Assembly (NCBI RefSeq): GCF_047511655.1
Contig: NC_133389.1
Coordinates: 37,245,295-37,309,294, forward strand
Source of the DNA: Castor canadensis
Lineage: Eukaryota; Chordata; Mammalia; Rodentia; Castoridae
Direction of reading: 5' to 3'
DNA: 64,000 bases
Shown here: positions 35,632-49,070 of the stretch, piece by piece
Layout of the letters: every line of letters begins with the position of its first letter
How positions within the stretch are numbered: the first letter of the stretch is position 1
Made by a program: the position numbers and the translations under genes
Notes under the pieces: model-generated
Told to the model about the DNA's origin: nothing
Databases searched by the model: none
The model's input: only the letters and a program-made list of their open reading frames with translations

Positions 35632-38600
35632 TTTTATTTATCTTTTTTATTGTGCTGGGGGTACATTGCATCATTTACAAAATATTGAAATATAATTGAT
35701 TTTTGCAGGTTGATCTTCTGTATTATAAATTTTCTAAATTTGCTTCTTGCTAGCATATATTGCACAGGATATTTTTTATTTCTTTTTCTGGCCAGTCACA
35801 CAGGCTAAATTTTTAAGTATTACATATTGGATAAAAGTAGTAATAGCTGGTATCTTTGCTTTGTTCTTAATTTTAGGAGGAAAACAATTAGTCTTTCATC
35901 ATTAAGTTTAAAGTTAGCTATTAATATTTCATAGCTACCTCTGTCAACTTGGGGAATCATCCTAATACTCAAAGTTTCTGAAAATTTTAGTTTTCTATTA
36001 ACTCCAGAATAGATTTGGATTTCTTAATTTCTGTTTTATGCATTTATTAAGGTCACCTTGTTTTTGTTTTTAGACTGATAATGTGGTGAAATAAGTAAAT
36101 TTATCTTGAAATGTTAAACCAATCATGATCATCTTTAATAAATACCATTTTATTATGATGCATTATGCTTTTTATATTTTGCTAGCTCCAATTTACTAAA
36201 AATTTATAAAGAATTCTTACACCTGTGTTACTGAGAATATTGGTTGGTGATTTTATTTTCTTATAATGTCATTGTTTTGGCATCAGTCTCAGAGAATCAA
36301 CTGTCAACTATCTCCTTGTATTAAAATTTTGAAAGAATTTACATAGAGTTTGTATTATTGTTTCTGTGAGAGTTTAGTATAATTCACAAGGAAACCAGGT
36401 GGGCTTGGAGTTTTCTATAAGAAATTATTTTTAAATTTATTAAATATATAGGCTAATCATATTTTCTACTTCTCTGGAAAATTACAACTTTCTATTTTAT
36501 AAATTTTTCTATATAGGAGGATCTACTGGAATAAAATTATTGTTAATATCTCTTCTCTCATTCCTAAAAATTAACTTGTCTCTGTCTTTTCAGGATCACT
36601 GCGATTGAAAATATATCATTGTACTGATTTTATTTTTTAAGAACTTTTAAATAACTTTTGGTTGCAATTTCTCCCTTTTTTCTCTTTCCAATTTTATTTA
36701 TTTCAGCTCCAGTTCTTCTTATTTTTAGTATCCATTTTTATGATTTTTTTCATTTTAACTTACTGTTCTGATTCAATGTTTTCAGTTAGAAGCTGAGGTC
36801 CTTAGTTTCAAACTTTAATTCTTTTCTAATAAAAGCATCTGGTGAAATGCACTGGTTTGCTGCATTTGCATTTAAAATTTTTGATAGATTTTCTTTCAGC
36901 TTAAAACGCTATAATTTTAGAAGTGTTTATAATGTCTGAATATATTTCCAGAGATTTCTTCCATTAATTTAAAATTTAGTTACAGCAGGAGACTCAAAGA
37001 GGGAACCTAAATAGATAATGGAACTCTACGTGTATATAGCACTCACGTTTTTGATACTATGCCTTATGGGTATCCAGCTTTATCAATTAAATTAGGGGAT
37101 TCAGAAAACTCTACCTGCATCACCTGTTTCTTCTTGTACCCTAGAAATTCTCTCTACCTACTGCACTGAGTTACCATAGATCTCATCTTCCTTGTCTATC
37201 ATACATGAATCTATTCTTTGTTGCCTATTTTCAAATTGTGCATTCTTTCATATATTTTATTTTGCACTTAACTTTGGAGGCATGAATCTGATCTATTTCT
37301 CCATCTTACTCAGAAGAAGTTATATCTATAGTATCTTTATTTGAATTAATTTTAAATTTTATTAAAGTCAACTATATCTTTTTACAGCTTGGTTTATATT
37401 ACATCTGTAAGAGATTTCTATGTCTAAGCTTCTCTAGGTATTTGTTTTAACTTTTATAGTTTGAGCTTTCTTGTTTAAAACTGTAATCAATCTAGAATAG
37501 AAAATTATGAATACCTAATCCTGCTTCCATATTTATAATTTATTTGTTATTATAGTAATCATTTTGATTTCCTTTTCCTATACATTTCTTAGTTATATTC
37601 TGAGTGGTTACCTTAAAGAATAAAAGTAACATATTAAATTTGTAACAATGAAGTCTGAAAACACCAGTTTAGTTTCAAGAGCACATAGCCACGTTTTACA
37701 CCCACACATGTTAGTTCTTCTGCCTTTACATTATATCATTGTCAGAGACTATAATTTTGATGTGCAAATTCATTAACGCAAATTTATATTTGTAGTTTTA
37801 TATATAAGGAAAAGTGGGGGGAGTTTCAAACCCAAAATGTACCATCACAGGCTTTTCTAATTACTTTTCATGTTATTCTTTATTTCCTGTCATGGGTTCA
37901 CATTACTGTCTCGTGTCTTTTCATTTCAGTCTAAAGAATTCTTTTCTGTATGTCCTATAGATAAGGTCTTCTGATAATGTCCTCTCAGCTTTTGTTTATA
38001 TGAATATATCTTAATTTCTTCTTCATTTTTGGAGGACAGTTTTACCATATGTAGAATTCTTAGATGATAGTATTTTTCTTCAGAAATATAAGTATATTCT
38101 GCCTTTTGGCATCCATGGTTTCTGAGGATAAATCAGCCATTGATCTTATTTGAGATCCCTTGTATATGATAAGATTCCTTTTTTACTGCATTAAAAATTC
38201 TCTTTATCTTTGCATTTTTGACATTTGACTATCATATGTCTCTTTGAATTGATTCTACTTGGAGCTTCTTCATCCTCTTTGATGACTTTCAACATCCTTC
38301 ATGACTTTTTAAAGATTTCTTTAAATATTGTCCATCTATTTTTTCTCTCTCTTCTGAGACTCCTATGATGCATGTGTCTGTAAGCTGGATGGTATCTCAT
38401 AGGTCCCTCAGTTCTGTTCATTTGTGTTCATTCCTCTTTCTTTCTATTCCTTAGACTGGAAAATATCTTCAAGTTTGCTGAACCTTTCTTCTACCTACTC
38501 AAATCTGCTGCTGTTCTTTTCATTTCCAGAACTCCTGCTGACTTCCTTTGATGACAGCTATGACTTTATTGCTGTTCTAATTTTGTTCATACATTATTTT

Positions 38601-38870
38601 CCTAATCTTCTTTCATTCTTTGTTAATAATTTTCTTTAGTCCAGTAAGTTTATTTAAAGTAATAGATTTAATGTCTGACTAGTAATTCTAAAGTCTATGC
38701 TTTTTCATGAAAGATTCTGTCAAGTTGTTCTTTTTTTTTCCTGTGAATAGATCAAATTTTTGCTTCTTTGCATGTTTTTATTTTTGATGTTATTATTGTT
38801 GTTGAGAAATAGACATCTGAGTATTAAAATATGAAACTGGAAATCTGGTTCACCTATTTCTTGCAGATTT
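35632..38870 (-). mobile_element. Ancient L1 (L1M-type), long antisense copy
   Basis: A short L1 3'-end fragment (35632-35700, 'ttattgtgctgggggtacat') precedes a long antisense L1M. The order along the plus strand is consistent with a single element read backwards. ORF2 complement lies at 35760-36990 (for example 'aaaccaggtgggcttggagt' near 36390), and the 5' region/ORF1 complement at 37560-38860. Landmarks in the 5' part are 'cttctgataatgtcctctca', 'ggcatccatggtttctgagg', 'atctcataggtccctcagtt' and 'tcctgctgacttcctttgat'. The 36995-37240 stretch does not fit and may be a later insertion. No intact ORF. Confidence 0.7.
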
Positions 38871-38989
38871 CTGAGTGGGGGTTACTGAGTGTGGGAGAAA
38901 AAAGGACTGAGGACAAGTGAGTGATTGATCACTAGTTCAGGAATGGTATGCCACTTGAAAAATAAGGAGTTTCCCCTTTAGTCAAGAAA

Positions 38990-40955
38990 ATTTCTAAAAA
39001 TACCCATGAAAAAACTTAACAAAGGAAGTGAAAGACCTCTACAATAAAAACTATAAACCACTGAAAAAAGAAATCAAAGAAGACTACAAAAGATGGAAAG
39101 ATTTCTCATGCTTATGGACTAACAGAATCAAATAGTGAAAATGGCTACATTATCAAAAGCAATGTACATGTTCAATGAAATTCTCATCAAAATCCAATGA
39201 CATTCATCACAGAGTTTGAATAATCAACTCTACAGTTCATTTCAAAGCACAAAAGACCAAGAATAGCAGGGCAATATTCAGCAAAAAGAGCAATGCTGGA
39301 GGTATCATGATATCCAACTTCAAACTATACTAAAGAGTCATAGCAATAAAAACAACAACGTACTGACATAAAAACAGACTTTGAAGACCAGTGGAATAGA
39401 AAATAAGACAAAAATATGAACCCACACACACCTTATTTCTGACAAAGATGCCCAAAACATACAATGAATAAAAGACAGACTCTTCAACAAATGTTGCTGG
39501 GAAAACTGGGTATCTGCTTGCAGAAAACTTAAACTAAGTACAAGTTCACTCATATAAGTATCAACCCAAAGTAGATTAAGGACCTTAATATAAGACCTGA
39601 AACTTTGAAGCTAGTTCAGGAAAGAGCAGGAAATACATTGAAATTAATAGGCATAGGCAATCACTTCCTAAATAGAGCTCATAAGGCTCAGCAACTAGGA
39701 GAAAAGATTGACAAATGGAACTACATGTAATTACAAAGCTTCTGCACACCAAACGAAATGGTCACAAGATTAAAGAGGCAGTCCACAGAATGAGAGAAAA
39801 TCTTCACCAGCTATATCTCTAACAAGGGATTAATAACCAGAATATATAGGAAGCTCAAAAAACTAAACTCCCCCCCAAAAATCAATGACCCAATGAAGAA
39901 ATTGGCAAATGAGCTGAACAGAACTTTTTCAAAAGAAGAAGTCCAAACCGCCAAAAAATACATGAATGTTGACCTTTCCTAGTAATAAAGGAAATGCAAA
40001 TCAAAACCACATTAAGATTCCATTTCACTATTGTTAAAATAGCTATCATCAGGAACACAACAAATATTAGTGAGAATGTGAGAGAGAAGTAACCTTCATA
40101 CACTGTTGGTGGGAATATAAATTAGTGCAATCACTATGGAAAAGAGTTTGGAGGTTCCTCAAAAAAATTTAAAATAGAACTGTCATATGATCCAGCAATT
40201 TCACTCCTAGGGATATATTCAAAGGAATATAAGTCAGGTTATAATAAAGGCACATGCACACCCATGTTTGTTGCATCACTATTCACAATAGCTAAGCTAT
40301 GGAAACAGCCAAAATGCCTCTTCTGATGAATGGATTAAGATAAACATATACACAAAAACAAGCATGGCCATATAAAAACTCATGTGGAACATGTTTGTAA
40401 CAGTGGAACTACTCTATGGAACTCGGGGAAAGAGAGAAAAGAAAAGAATGATAGAGCCTCAGTAATATCATAAAACATAGTATCTGTGAAGGTAGAGGAC
40501 ATGAGGATATGTATTGAAAATTGTTGAAAAGTGGGAGATGGGAGGTAAAGGAATAAGTGAGAATAATGAAAGGGGTTGAATGAACCAAAGTAAACTATAC
40601 CCACAGCAGGGACACATCGGAAAACCCCTTTGAACATCAACTTAAATATTAATAATGAAAAACAGGATTGCAGATAGGTATAATGTGTGGAGGGGGTACA
40701 AGTGAGAGAGAGGAGAGTGAATGAAGGAGATTAAGGTGAGGGTATAAGGTAAATGGATTTCATACACTTATGTGAAATGGAACAAAGAAACCTCTTGCAA
40801 TTTCTTTAAGTGGGGTGGGGAGAGGGTTGAGTGAGAGATATGATGGGAGTGAGCTAACCAATGTACAGTATAAGCCTAATCAGAATTGTCACTATGAATT
40901 CCCCCTTATATAATAAATATATCCTAATAAAAAATTATAAAAGCAGAAAATGTGG
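38990..40955 (+). mobile_element. L1 ORF2 3' half and 3' UTR, sense
   Basis: Sense ORF2 landmarks appear in order: 'gaagtgaaagacctctacaa' (39030), 'aactatactaaagagtcata' (39323), 'aaaacagactttgaagacca' (39371), 'gaaatgcaaatcaaaaccac' (about 39990), then 'cactgttggtgggaatataa' (40102) and 'tgatgaatggattaag' (40324). A 3' UTR ends in TATAATAAATATATCCTAATAAAA. Multiple frameshifts and stops. This 3' UTR type differs from the G-rich young family. Confidence 0.9.
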
Positions 40956-41690
40956 TATTTATAGACAATAAAATTTTATTCTGCCATGAAGGAGTATGAA
41001 GTTTTGTCATTTGCAAGTAAATGGATGGAATTAGAGAACATCATTTTAAATGAAGATAGCCAGTTCAGAAAGTCAAAGATTGCTGTTTTCCCTCATATAG
41101 ACCCAATACAAATAGGAGCAATATTATGCAAAACAGGTTATGCTGAGGGGAGGTCACATACAAGAGAGGGAGGGTAAAAGAAGAATGTTAGGAAGGTGAA
41201 TATGGTTGATGTACTTCCAATACAAGAATGAATATAGAATTTTTAAACTTATTGAAATCACCCCAAAAAGGGGACTAAGTAGAAAAACAGAGAGGATAAA
41301 CCAATTCAGGCTATTATACATATATACATGGAAATGTCAAAATGAAACACCCTGTTTAGCTATCTTAAACAAACAAAAAATATCATTTTTTTCAAAAACA
41401 AAGAACAGAAGCCAAAACAGATACTATCTTGGGGGTAAGTACCAGTCCAAGGGAGGGGGACATAAGAAAAGGGTGTAGGAGGATGGATATCATGGAAATA
41501 TTATGTACTTATGTATGTAAATGGAAAACTGAGACCTGTTGAAACTATTCCAGGAATGTGGGAAGGGGAGACAAAGGATAATGATGGAGGGGGTGAACTC
41601 AGCTATGATATAAGAACTTTTATAAATGTCACAATGTACCCCCAATACAACAATAACAAAAATAAATTTGGAAAAAGAAAATATTTATGT
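40956..41690 (+). mobile_element. Second L1 3' end, sense
   Basis: Starts in the ORF2 tail ('aaatgtggtatttatagaca', 'gtaaatggatggaattagag') and continues into the 3' UTR type with 'taaaccaattcaggctatta', 'tatatacatggaaatgtcaa' and a purine-rich block at about 41430-41490. It directly abuts the preceding L1 end, so it inserted at or near that poly-A tail, or the reverse. Confidence 0.85.
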
Positions 41691-42707
41691 GTGGCACAAA
41701 ATATAATACTTCTTTCCTTTTTAGTCTTTGATAAATTTGTCCTTCCTAAAGAGGAAGATTCTGTCTTAATTATATATCTTTATTTATTCTTAGTATATGC
41801 TAAGGCAAATGTGTTCACATATTTTCATGACAAATGTGAGAAAATTTATATCTGTCTGAAATTTCCTTTTGATCATTAATTTGATTGCTAAGTTATAAGT
41901 TTTCTATCACATCCTTAAGTAAGTTTCTACAACTTTCTTCACAGTAGTTCTTATATTTTTTATTAGATTATTTCTCAGTGTTTTTATGTTCTTTTGAGTT
42001 GTATTTTAAAATTAACTCTCCAAAATATTGGTTGACATAATACAAACAGTACTTAATTATATATGTTGGCTTTTTACCAGAGTATGTATTCTTTGATTAA
42101 TTGTAATGATTTTCCATGAATTCAATGGAAGTTGTATTTGGACAATTATAAAAATATGTGAAAAATTCCATTTCCCCCTTTACTATCTACTATATTATCT
42201 GTTTCTTGCTCTAGTCTCATGATGACTAGGGGACTTTTTATTTCTCTTATTTGTCTTTAGTGCTAAGAGTCAAACCCCAGGACTTGACATGCTAGCCGAG
42301 CACTCTACCGCTAAGCCATATCTTCAGTCCTATGATTAGGTACCATAATATAATTTCAAGTGGGAAAGATAATAGTCATCATATATGTTTTGTTGTCAAT
42401 CTTACAGTAAACTTTTAGCTTTTCAATATTTTTATTATTTGCTATAGTGAATGTATTTTATTTCTAAATAATATACTTTTATTTATTCATATTATCATAC
42501 TAAGTTTATATATGTATTACTTTGTAAGAGTTTTATTTTATAGTTCATCAAGAATGAACTTTGGATTTTATGACTTATCTAAGAGTTAAGATAGAATTTA
42601 ATGTATTAGTGTGGTTGATTACATCAATTGATACTGTAATGCTTAAGCAATTTTTCATGCTTGTGATAATGCATACTTGGCCAAATGTATTAAACACACA
42701 TGTGCAT

Positions 42708-42711
<4 letters not shown>
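41691..42711. other. Unassigned AT-rich sequence with one SINE
   Basis: AT-rich sequence with no gene. It holds an antisense ID-like SINE at 42255-42335 and borders the long (AT)n run. Confidence 0.5.
42255..42335 (-). mobile_element. ID-like SINE, antisense
   Basis: The plus strand 'gtgctaagagtcaaacccca' and 'ccgagcactctaccgctaag' is the complement of the tRNA-derived B-box and A-box regions. Confidence 0.8.

Positions 42712-42757
<46 letters not shown>
42712..42757 (+). repeat. (AT)23 microsatellite
   Basis: Forty-six uninterrupted bases of AT dinucleotide. Confidence 0.98.
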
Positions 42758-42761
<4 letters not shown>

Positions 42762-42889
42762 CTAAATTTGGTTTAATAAGATATTTGCATTTACAAAATG
42801 TAGAGTTTAAGCACCATTAGTGTAGATTTGGAAAAGCAATGAAAGTTGAATATATTAAGGTAAGATAAATTATTTTCTTTCCTTGTTTT

Positions 42890-44140
42890 TAATTGCTTAA
42901 AAATATAACTGATCATTTAAATCAAAAAGAGTAAAAGTGTATTATGTATTCAGAGTATTTGCAAAAGTAAAACACAAAATAATAACATAAGGGATGGGAG
43001 AGTGAAATTGGAAATAAAGGGTTGTAATAGTGTTACACTAAACATGAAGCTGTACAACATTTTTAAAAGTACAATTATAGGGAAAATGATGTAATGCTTT
43101 TTAAAAAGTATAAATAGAAAATTCATAGAAAAGAAAGTATGCTAAACTTTATGAGATGCTGCTGGATAAGGGGGAAATTACAGCATAAAATATTTACATT
43201 AGAAAAGGTAAAAATTCTAATACTAGTAAACTAAGATCCCACATTAAGAAAATAGATAAAGAAATTAAATGTAAAGGCAGCCAGAAATATATGATACAGC
43301 ATAGAGCAAAAGTATATGAACAGTGAAATCAGAAAAAAACAGACATAATAAATCAAACCAAATCTTGCTCTTTGAAAAGATTAACAAAATAAATATTTAG
43401 CCAGACTGACAAAGAGAGAATACAAAATAATATCAAGAAAGAAAAGGGGAACACTAATACTAACCTACACAGATTTATAAAATGTTAATTCTGTGATATA
43501 CATATAGTAAAATAATGTTTGATCAACATTATTGAGCAGGTAAGTATATAACACTGATGAAAAACATGAAAGAAAATCTAAATTTTAATTTACATAGTTG
43601 TAATTCATAGATTAGGATACTTAATATTGAGTCATTTCGCTTCTACCTCACCTATCAATTCAATGTAATCCCAATCAAAACCTCAATATTTTTGTAAATA
43701 TGGGAAGACCACCTATGTTCACACACACATGGAAAAATCTAGAAAAACAGTAACAAACTTAGAGAACTCTCACAAACTGTTTTCAAGGCATGCTATAAAT
43801 CACCATTCATTATGCAGTGTGGTATTGATGAAAAGACAGACATAGGCTTTAATGAAGCAGAATAGAGAGCACAAAAGTAGATCTACACATACAAAATAAA
43901 AGGATTTTAACAAATATCCAGATCAATTAGATGGAGAGAAATGGTAATTTCAATAAATGGTACAGAAAAGAATTGGTTATCCATGTGCTAAAAATATCAT
44001 AAAAAACCAAATCATAGCAAGTAAGATAAATAAAAAGAAATCCAGACTATTAAATATGATGGATAAACTGCAGAAGCCCTTCAAAACTGGTAGTTTTAAA
44101 ATAGCCAATGAAAAGGTTAGAAAAATCTTAACTCTGGTAA
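42890..44140 (+). mobile_element. Ancient L1 ORF2 fragments, sense
   Basis: 'cttgctctttgaaaagatta' at about 43364 and 'ttcaatgtaatcccaatcaa' at about 43659 match the reverse transcriptase to C-terminal part of L1M ORF2. A 67-codon frame (43957-44160) is a remnant of the same region. Badly decayed. Confidence 0.65.
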
Positions 44141-44684
44141 AAAAATTTTCAACTTGCTGAAGGAAAAATAGCTGTCAACAATGAAACAATTGTGTAAGCA
44201 CTGGAGAGAAATACAAACCTTTTAGTATGAACCAAATTTAACAAAATGTGTTACACACAGTGAAGGAAATTCTAAGATACTCAAAAGCTTTTGAACTGAA
44301 AGGATTAATTACAGATAGGAGGTCAGAAGTTCATAAAGGAATGTTTAAAAAAATCAAACAAAATACAGAGGTAAATGTAGGGGTAATGTAAACAAATATT
44401 GGCTAGGCCAAAAAAAATAATTTCACCCAAAATTAATATTGATATATTTACTACTCAATGCTCATGTGGACTCAAAATGTACTGATTAGATGTAACTTGT
44501 TCTAAAGTCCTTGTATTTATTTTAGGAAAACAATGACAATATTTGTTAGTTTTAGATTATGATAATTTAAAGAATTTCCTTAAATTTTCCACCATAAACA
44601 TGTAAAGAATATAATTATAACACATGACTTCTAAAATTTTGGAATAAATAATCAATGTTTAAAACAAATAAAACACTACCAGTC

Positions 44685-44800
44685 AGCTATCTTGGGATAC
44701 ACTATAATCCAGTACCACAAAAGCTGAGGCAGGAGATCATGAATTTGAGGCCAACCTGGGCTGCGTAATGAGAACCTGTCTTAAAAAAAAGGAAAAACAA
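44685..44800 (+). mobile_element. B1-like SINE
   Basis: 'actataatccagtaccacaa', 'gctgaggcaggagatcatga', 'gaggccaacctgggctgcgt' and 'gagaacctgtcttaaaaaaa' match a B1-type monomer. Confidence 0.82.
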
Positions 44801-45099
44801 AAACCACTAGCAATGAGAAAAAGAATTTAGGCAATATGGGATACATTTTAAAAATTGTAAAAATATACTGTATAAAGATATACATACTTAAAGTGGATTA
44901 CAATAGCCTAAATATTTTATAGTTAAAATGAAGGATAATGGAAATAAAAATCTGAATATATGCAATTTGATTTATGAATTTACAAATCATACAGAAAAGG
45001 AAAAAGAAAAGTAAGGAGGAAAAAAAGTGTGACACTAAAAATATCAGAAAATACAGATATACAGACAAACAGTTAAAAGGACTCATAAAAAACAGAAAT

Positions 45100-46080
45100 A
45101 TCAATTAGGAAAGGCAGAAAAATATTCCAAATGAATATAGACATAGTGACATAGACACAAATATATTAATAAAGAAATTTTAAAAGTCTGCCATCATGGT
45201 AGGATGTCTTAACAGAACACTCTCAGTAATTAATAGATCAATTAAAAAGGATATAAACAATTTGAACTACATTTAGCGAGATTGATCTAAGGAGCACATA
45301 TAGAACAGTGTACCCACTAATCACAGAAAGCACTTACTTCTCAAACACACATTGAGCATTTACAAACAACCACATACTTGACTGTGAAGCAAGTTTCAAC
45401 AAATTTGGAATGACTGATATAATAAAAACCAAATTCACTGCCACAATGTACTTAACTTAGAAATCAATAGCAAAAAGCTGAACAGAAAAACCACATATAT
45501 CTGGGAATTCAGAAACATATTTAAAATAACTCAAGGGTCAAAAAATGGAAATCATAAAATAAATATTCATAACTTACCCATCCCCTAAAATCATCAGATA
45601 CAAGTACTAAAGCAAATTAGAATTTATGTGGAAATAATTTGTTCAGTTGTATGCTTGTTTTGAAAAGGAGAAAGATTAAAGCAATAAGATAAACATTTGT
45701 GTTAAAAGAAAGAAAAATGAACCACAGAATATTTCTAAAGAAAGTAGGAGGACAAAGTATGGTTTTTAAAAACAGTTATTAAATAAAGGGAAAATAATAA
45801 TACCTTAGGAATGAGCCCAAAAGGTAAATATGTGCAAGTGTGTGTCTTTTAAAAGACTAACAAAATTCACACCTCTGATGACACTGATCAAGAAAAAAAG
45901 AGCAAATACACAAATAAATAATATTGCTCTAGTAGGCTGAAATGACAGGTGCTGCTGAGATTTTAAAAAGTTTAAAATGTTATGAACAGCTTTATTTCAA
46001 TTTAACTTAAAAATAGATACATTTTCAGAAGCATAACACATCAAAACTAACTCAAAAAAGGAAACAACCATCCTGTAGAC
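45100..46080 (+). mobile_element. Ancient L1 ORF2 5' portion, sense
   Basis: 'atagatcaattaaaaaggat' to 'gaactacatttagcgagatt', then 'cacacattgagcatttacaa' and 'gaaatcaatagcaaaaagct', match the endonuclease-to-RT part of L1M ORF2. This part belongs upstream of the ORF2 region found at 42890-44140, so order along the DNA is reversed relative to a single element. Confidence 0.6.
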
Positions 46081-46134
46081 ACTGAAGAAAATAAATCAGC
46101 AGACAAAAGTCTTCTTATAAAGAAACAAGAGGCC

Positions 46135-46245
46135 AAAGGGCTGGGAGTGTGGCTCAAATGTCAGAGCATCTTCCTGGCAAGCCTGAGGCTCTGAGTTCAA
46201 ACTTCAGTATAGCCAAAAATCAAAACACAGCTAAAAAGTTAGAAA
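46135..46245 (+). mobile_element. ID-like SINE
   Basis: Starts GGGCTGGGAGTGTGGCTCAA (A-box region), then 'ctgagttcaaacttcagtat' (B-box and tail), and ends A-rich. A stand-alone tRNA-derived unit. Confidence 0.88.
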
Positions 46246-46284
46246 AGAAATATCAGGTCCAAATGGCTTATAAACAAAACACAA

Positions 46285-46800
46285 ACTTGTTATTTTTTAT
46301 ACTTTTTATCTTGAAATATAGAACATTTGCAAAGCTAGTTCAGGAAATCCCCATGTATCCATCACTCAACTTCCAGGAATGATAACATCCTACCTAACCA
46401 TGATATGTTTCATAAATCTAAGAAATTGACATTGCTGAAATCATTTAACTAAACCAGTAACATTATTCAGACTTTACCAGTTTATGCACTAAAATTTTTT
46501 CTTCTAATCTAGAATCCAATACAGGATACCATGTTGCATGTCATCATTGTCTCCTCCCAATTGACAGTCTCTTGGTCCTCTCTTTTCTCATGACCTTGAC
46601 CAACAGAATATCTCTCACTTTCTGTTTTTATGGTGTTTCTCAAAGACTATGGATACTAAAGAAGAATACAGAGGTGGAAGCCCTTCCACCAAAGGAACAC
46701 TAATTTGTTTTTTAGCCCTAGGGTTTTTGTCTTTTTCCAGAATGTCCTGTAAGTTAACATTCTTTCTTTTCCAAATACCATTCTAACAGTAAATCACTAA
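46285..46800 (-). mobile_element. Ancient L1 3' UTR, antisense
   Basis: 'atttgcaaagctagttcagg', 'ccatgtatccatcactcaac', 'gaatccaatacaggatacca' and 'agaatacagaggtggaagcc' follow the complement of an old L1 3' UTR. Confidence 0.6.
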
Positions 46801-47935
46801 CTCCAGACAGCGAACAGTGGATTATAAAATAAACTCTGTGTCCCATTGAGGAGTATCTGATAATTTGTGGTTATATATTAAAATCAGAATAGTAAATAAT
46901 AAATACATTTTAGGAGATATTTTGAAGTTACAATTCTACTAATTCTACTAATCTTCCTTAAAATTTCACCCACAAACTTTTACAGTACACTTTCACTACA
47001 ATAATTATTACAATGGTACTCAAAATAATGTTTATTTCCTTTATTCATATAGGTGATTCTCTAAAGAAAAAATGTATACATGAATATACATTCATATAGC
47101 CATGGATATATATAGATATATAGATAACCATATTATCTGCATTATACTTTGGGATATATTCAATGCTACCATTTTTGTGGTTGCTTAATATTGTTTTTGC
47201 TTTGGGCTTTGGCAGCTTTATCAGATTGCCTTCTGTATTTTTTGGCATGTGCCTATCTATCTATCTATCTACCTATCTATTGATCTATCTAGATGTGTGT
47301 ATATACATATATGCATACTTATACATATACTTATGCATATACATATATCCTTTCTTACTTTTTGTCATTATAAGACATAGGTCTTTCCTACTCATCTCTT
47401 AAAGAAGCCATGAGTTACTTTATTGGACAATAATATCAAAAACCAAGGTCAGGGAACTAAATCTGCTACTGTCAATGTTTCTAGGGAATAACTGCATATA
47501 TACTACCCCAGGTTATACACATATATTCATATTTATTTCTGTCTGTGTCCATATGTATATATAGATGTATGCACATACACACACTTCAAATTCCAACTCT
47601 GACAACAGCAGATCAGAGTTCACTTTACCTCCCTCCCTTGCTTATTTGTAGCTTCTATCTCTAAAAGTAAGAAACTTGGCTCTCATTGTCCCCACTTTCA
47701 TTATTTAATTCACTCATAGTATCTGGGTAAAAGAGTTTGAGAATTGGTTAGCCATACACTACCCCATGTCCTGTAATAAAGTTACTGAGTAAGAGTATAC
47801 TCTTTATATATGGTTCTGTTTCTTTTTTGCCTTACTGTACTTAGTCAAATCATTTTAAAAGTTACTTAGGTCAGTTATCCACCCACCCACTTGAGTAAGT
47901 TTACACTATACATTTATAATATAGTTAGGCTCATT
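46801..47935. other. Unassigned sequence with (CTAT)n
   Basis: No gene. It contains a (CTAT)n microsatellite at 47253-47290 and TATACA-rich low-complexity sequence around 47060-47350. Confidence 0.5.
47253..47290 (+). repeat. (CTAT)n microsatellite
   Basis: Repeated CTAT units with two interruptions. Confidence 0.92.
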
Positions 47936-47939
47936 TGTC

Positions 47940-48510
47940 TTAATCTATACTTTATCCTAGAATTTTTTTAACTTTTCATAAAATTTAATCTTTCATGTGT
48001 ACAGTTCTATGGATTTTAACAGGTGTTTATGGTCATAAATCCACTGGGAAAAAACTTTTGTTACATAAAAATGTCTTATGCAGCATCTTTTATTCAGTCT
48101 CCTTTTATCAACCACTGGCAAACACTGATTTGTTTTCTAGCCCTATGGTTTTCATGTCCTGTAAGTGAATCACAATTGATGAATCTTTGGCATTCATCTC
48201 ATTTCACCTAACAAAATACATTTGAAATTAAACTATGTTATTGTACAAATAAATAATTTCCTTTACTTAAATGCTAAGTAGTATTTAATTTTATGGATGA
48301 TAACATATTTGTTTGAACCTTCATTTATTGAAGGATTGTTTCCAGTTTGGGGCAATTATGAAGAAAATTGCTATACCAAGTTTTCACATAGGTTTTTGTA
48401 TAAACATAAGCTTTGAATTACTGAAGCATATATCTGGGAATGTGACCACTGAATCATACATTTGATATGTAAGTGGTCATAAGCAGCTGTAAAATTGTTT
48501 TTTGAAGTTA
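47940..48510 (-). mobile_element. Ancient L1 3' region, antisense
   Basis: 'ttcatgtgtacagttctatg', 'tcatctcatttcacctaaca', 'aaccttcatttattgaagga' and 'atatctgggaatgtgaccac' correspond to the complement of L1M ORF2 end and 3' UTR. Confidence 0.65.
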
Positions 48511-48561
48511 TTGTGGGGTATTGCAGGATAATCAGCAATGCTTAAACATTGGTATATGTAA

Positions 48562-49070
48562 TAGTTCTTTTATGTGTCAACTTGACTGGTCCATGAAATG
48601 CCCAGATAGCTGATTACACGTTAATCCTACAAGTGTCCCTGTGAGGTCTGGTTCTTTCTAGAAAAGATTAGCATTTAAGTTGATGAACTGAGAAAAGCAG
48701 ATGGCTTCACCAATGTATATAAGCATCTTTCAATCTATGAGGTCTTGAATAGAACAAAAAGGTAGGTTCAAGCTCTGCTTAACTGAACTGGGACATTGAT
48801 CTTTTCCTGCCCTTGGCATTTATGGTTCTCAGAGTGTCAGACTCTTACGTGAATCCTAGCCATTGGTTTTCTAGCTCTTAGACCTTCCAACTTCACTATG
48901 GCTTCTTCTGGGTCTCCAACTACCAGACAGCAGATTGTGAAACTTCTCAGCCTCCACAAGAGCATGAGACAATACCTTACAATAAATCTCCATCATCTAC
49001 CTATCTATCTATCAACTATCTATGTATCCTATTTGTTCTGTTTCTCTGAAGACTTTACTAATATAGATAT
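48562..49070 (+). mobile_element. ERVL-class LTR
   Basis: Begins 'ttatgtgtcaacttgactgg', includes 'gaactgggacattgatcttt', 'gtctccaactaccagacagc' and 'cacaagagcatgagacaata', an AATAAATCTCC signal region, and ends 'ctgtttctctgaagacttta'. This order is that of a complete ERVL-type LTR. The sequence after it is leader-like, so this may be a 5' LTR. It is old and mutated; the exact family name is uncertain. Confidence 0.7.

Noticed and set aside
46135..46245. Possible tRNA gene
   Set aside because: A-box and B-box are present but the cloverleaf is not, and the same unit recurs with A-rich tails: an ID-like SINE.
47253..47290. Tandem array as a CRISPR-like repeat
   Set aside because: A simple tetranucleotide microsatellite with no spacers, in a mammalian genome.
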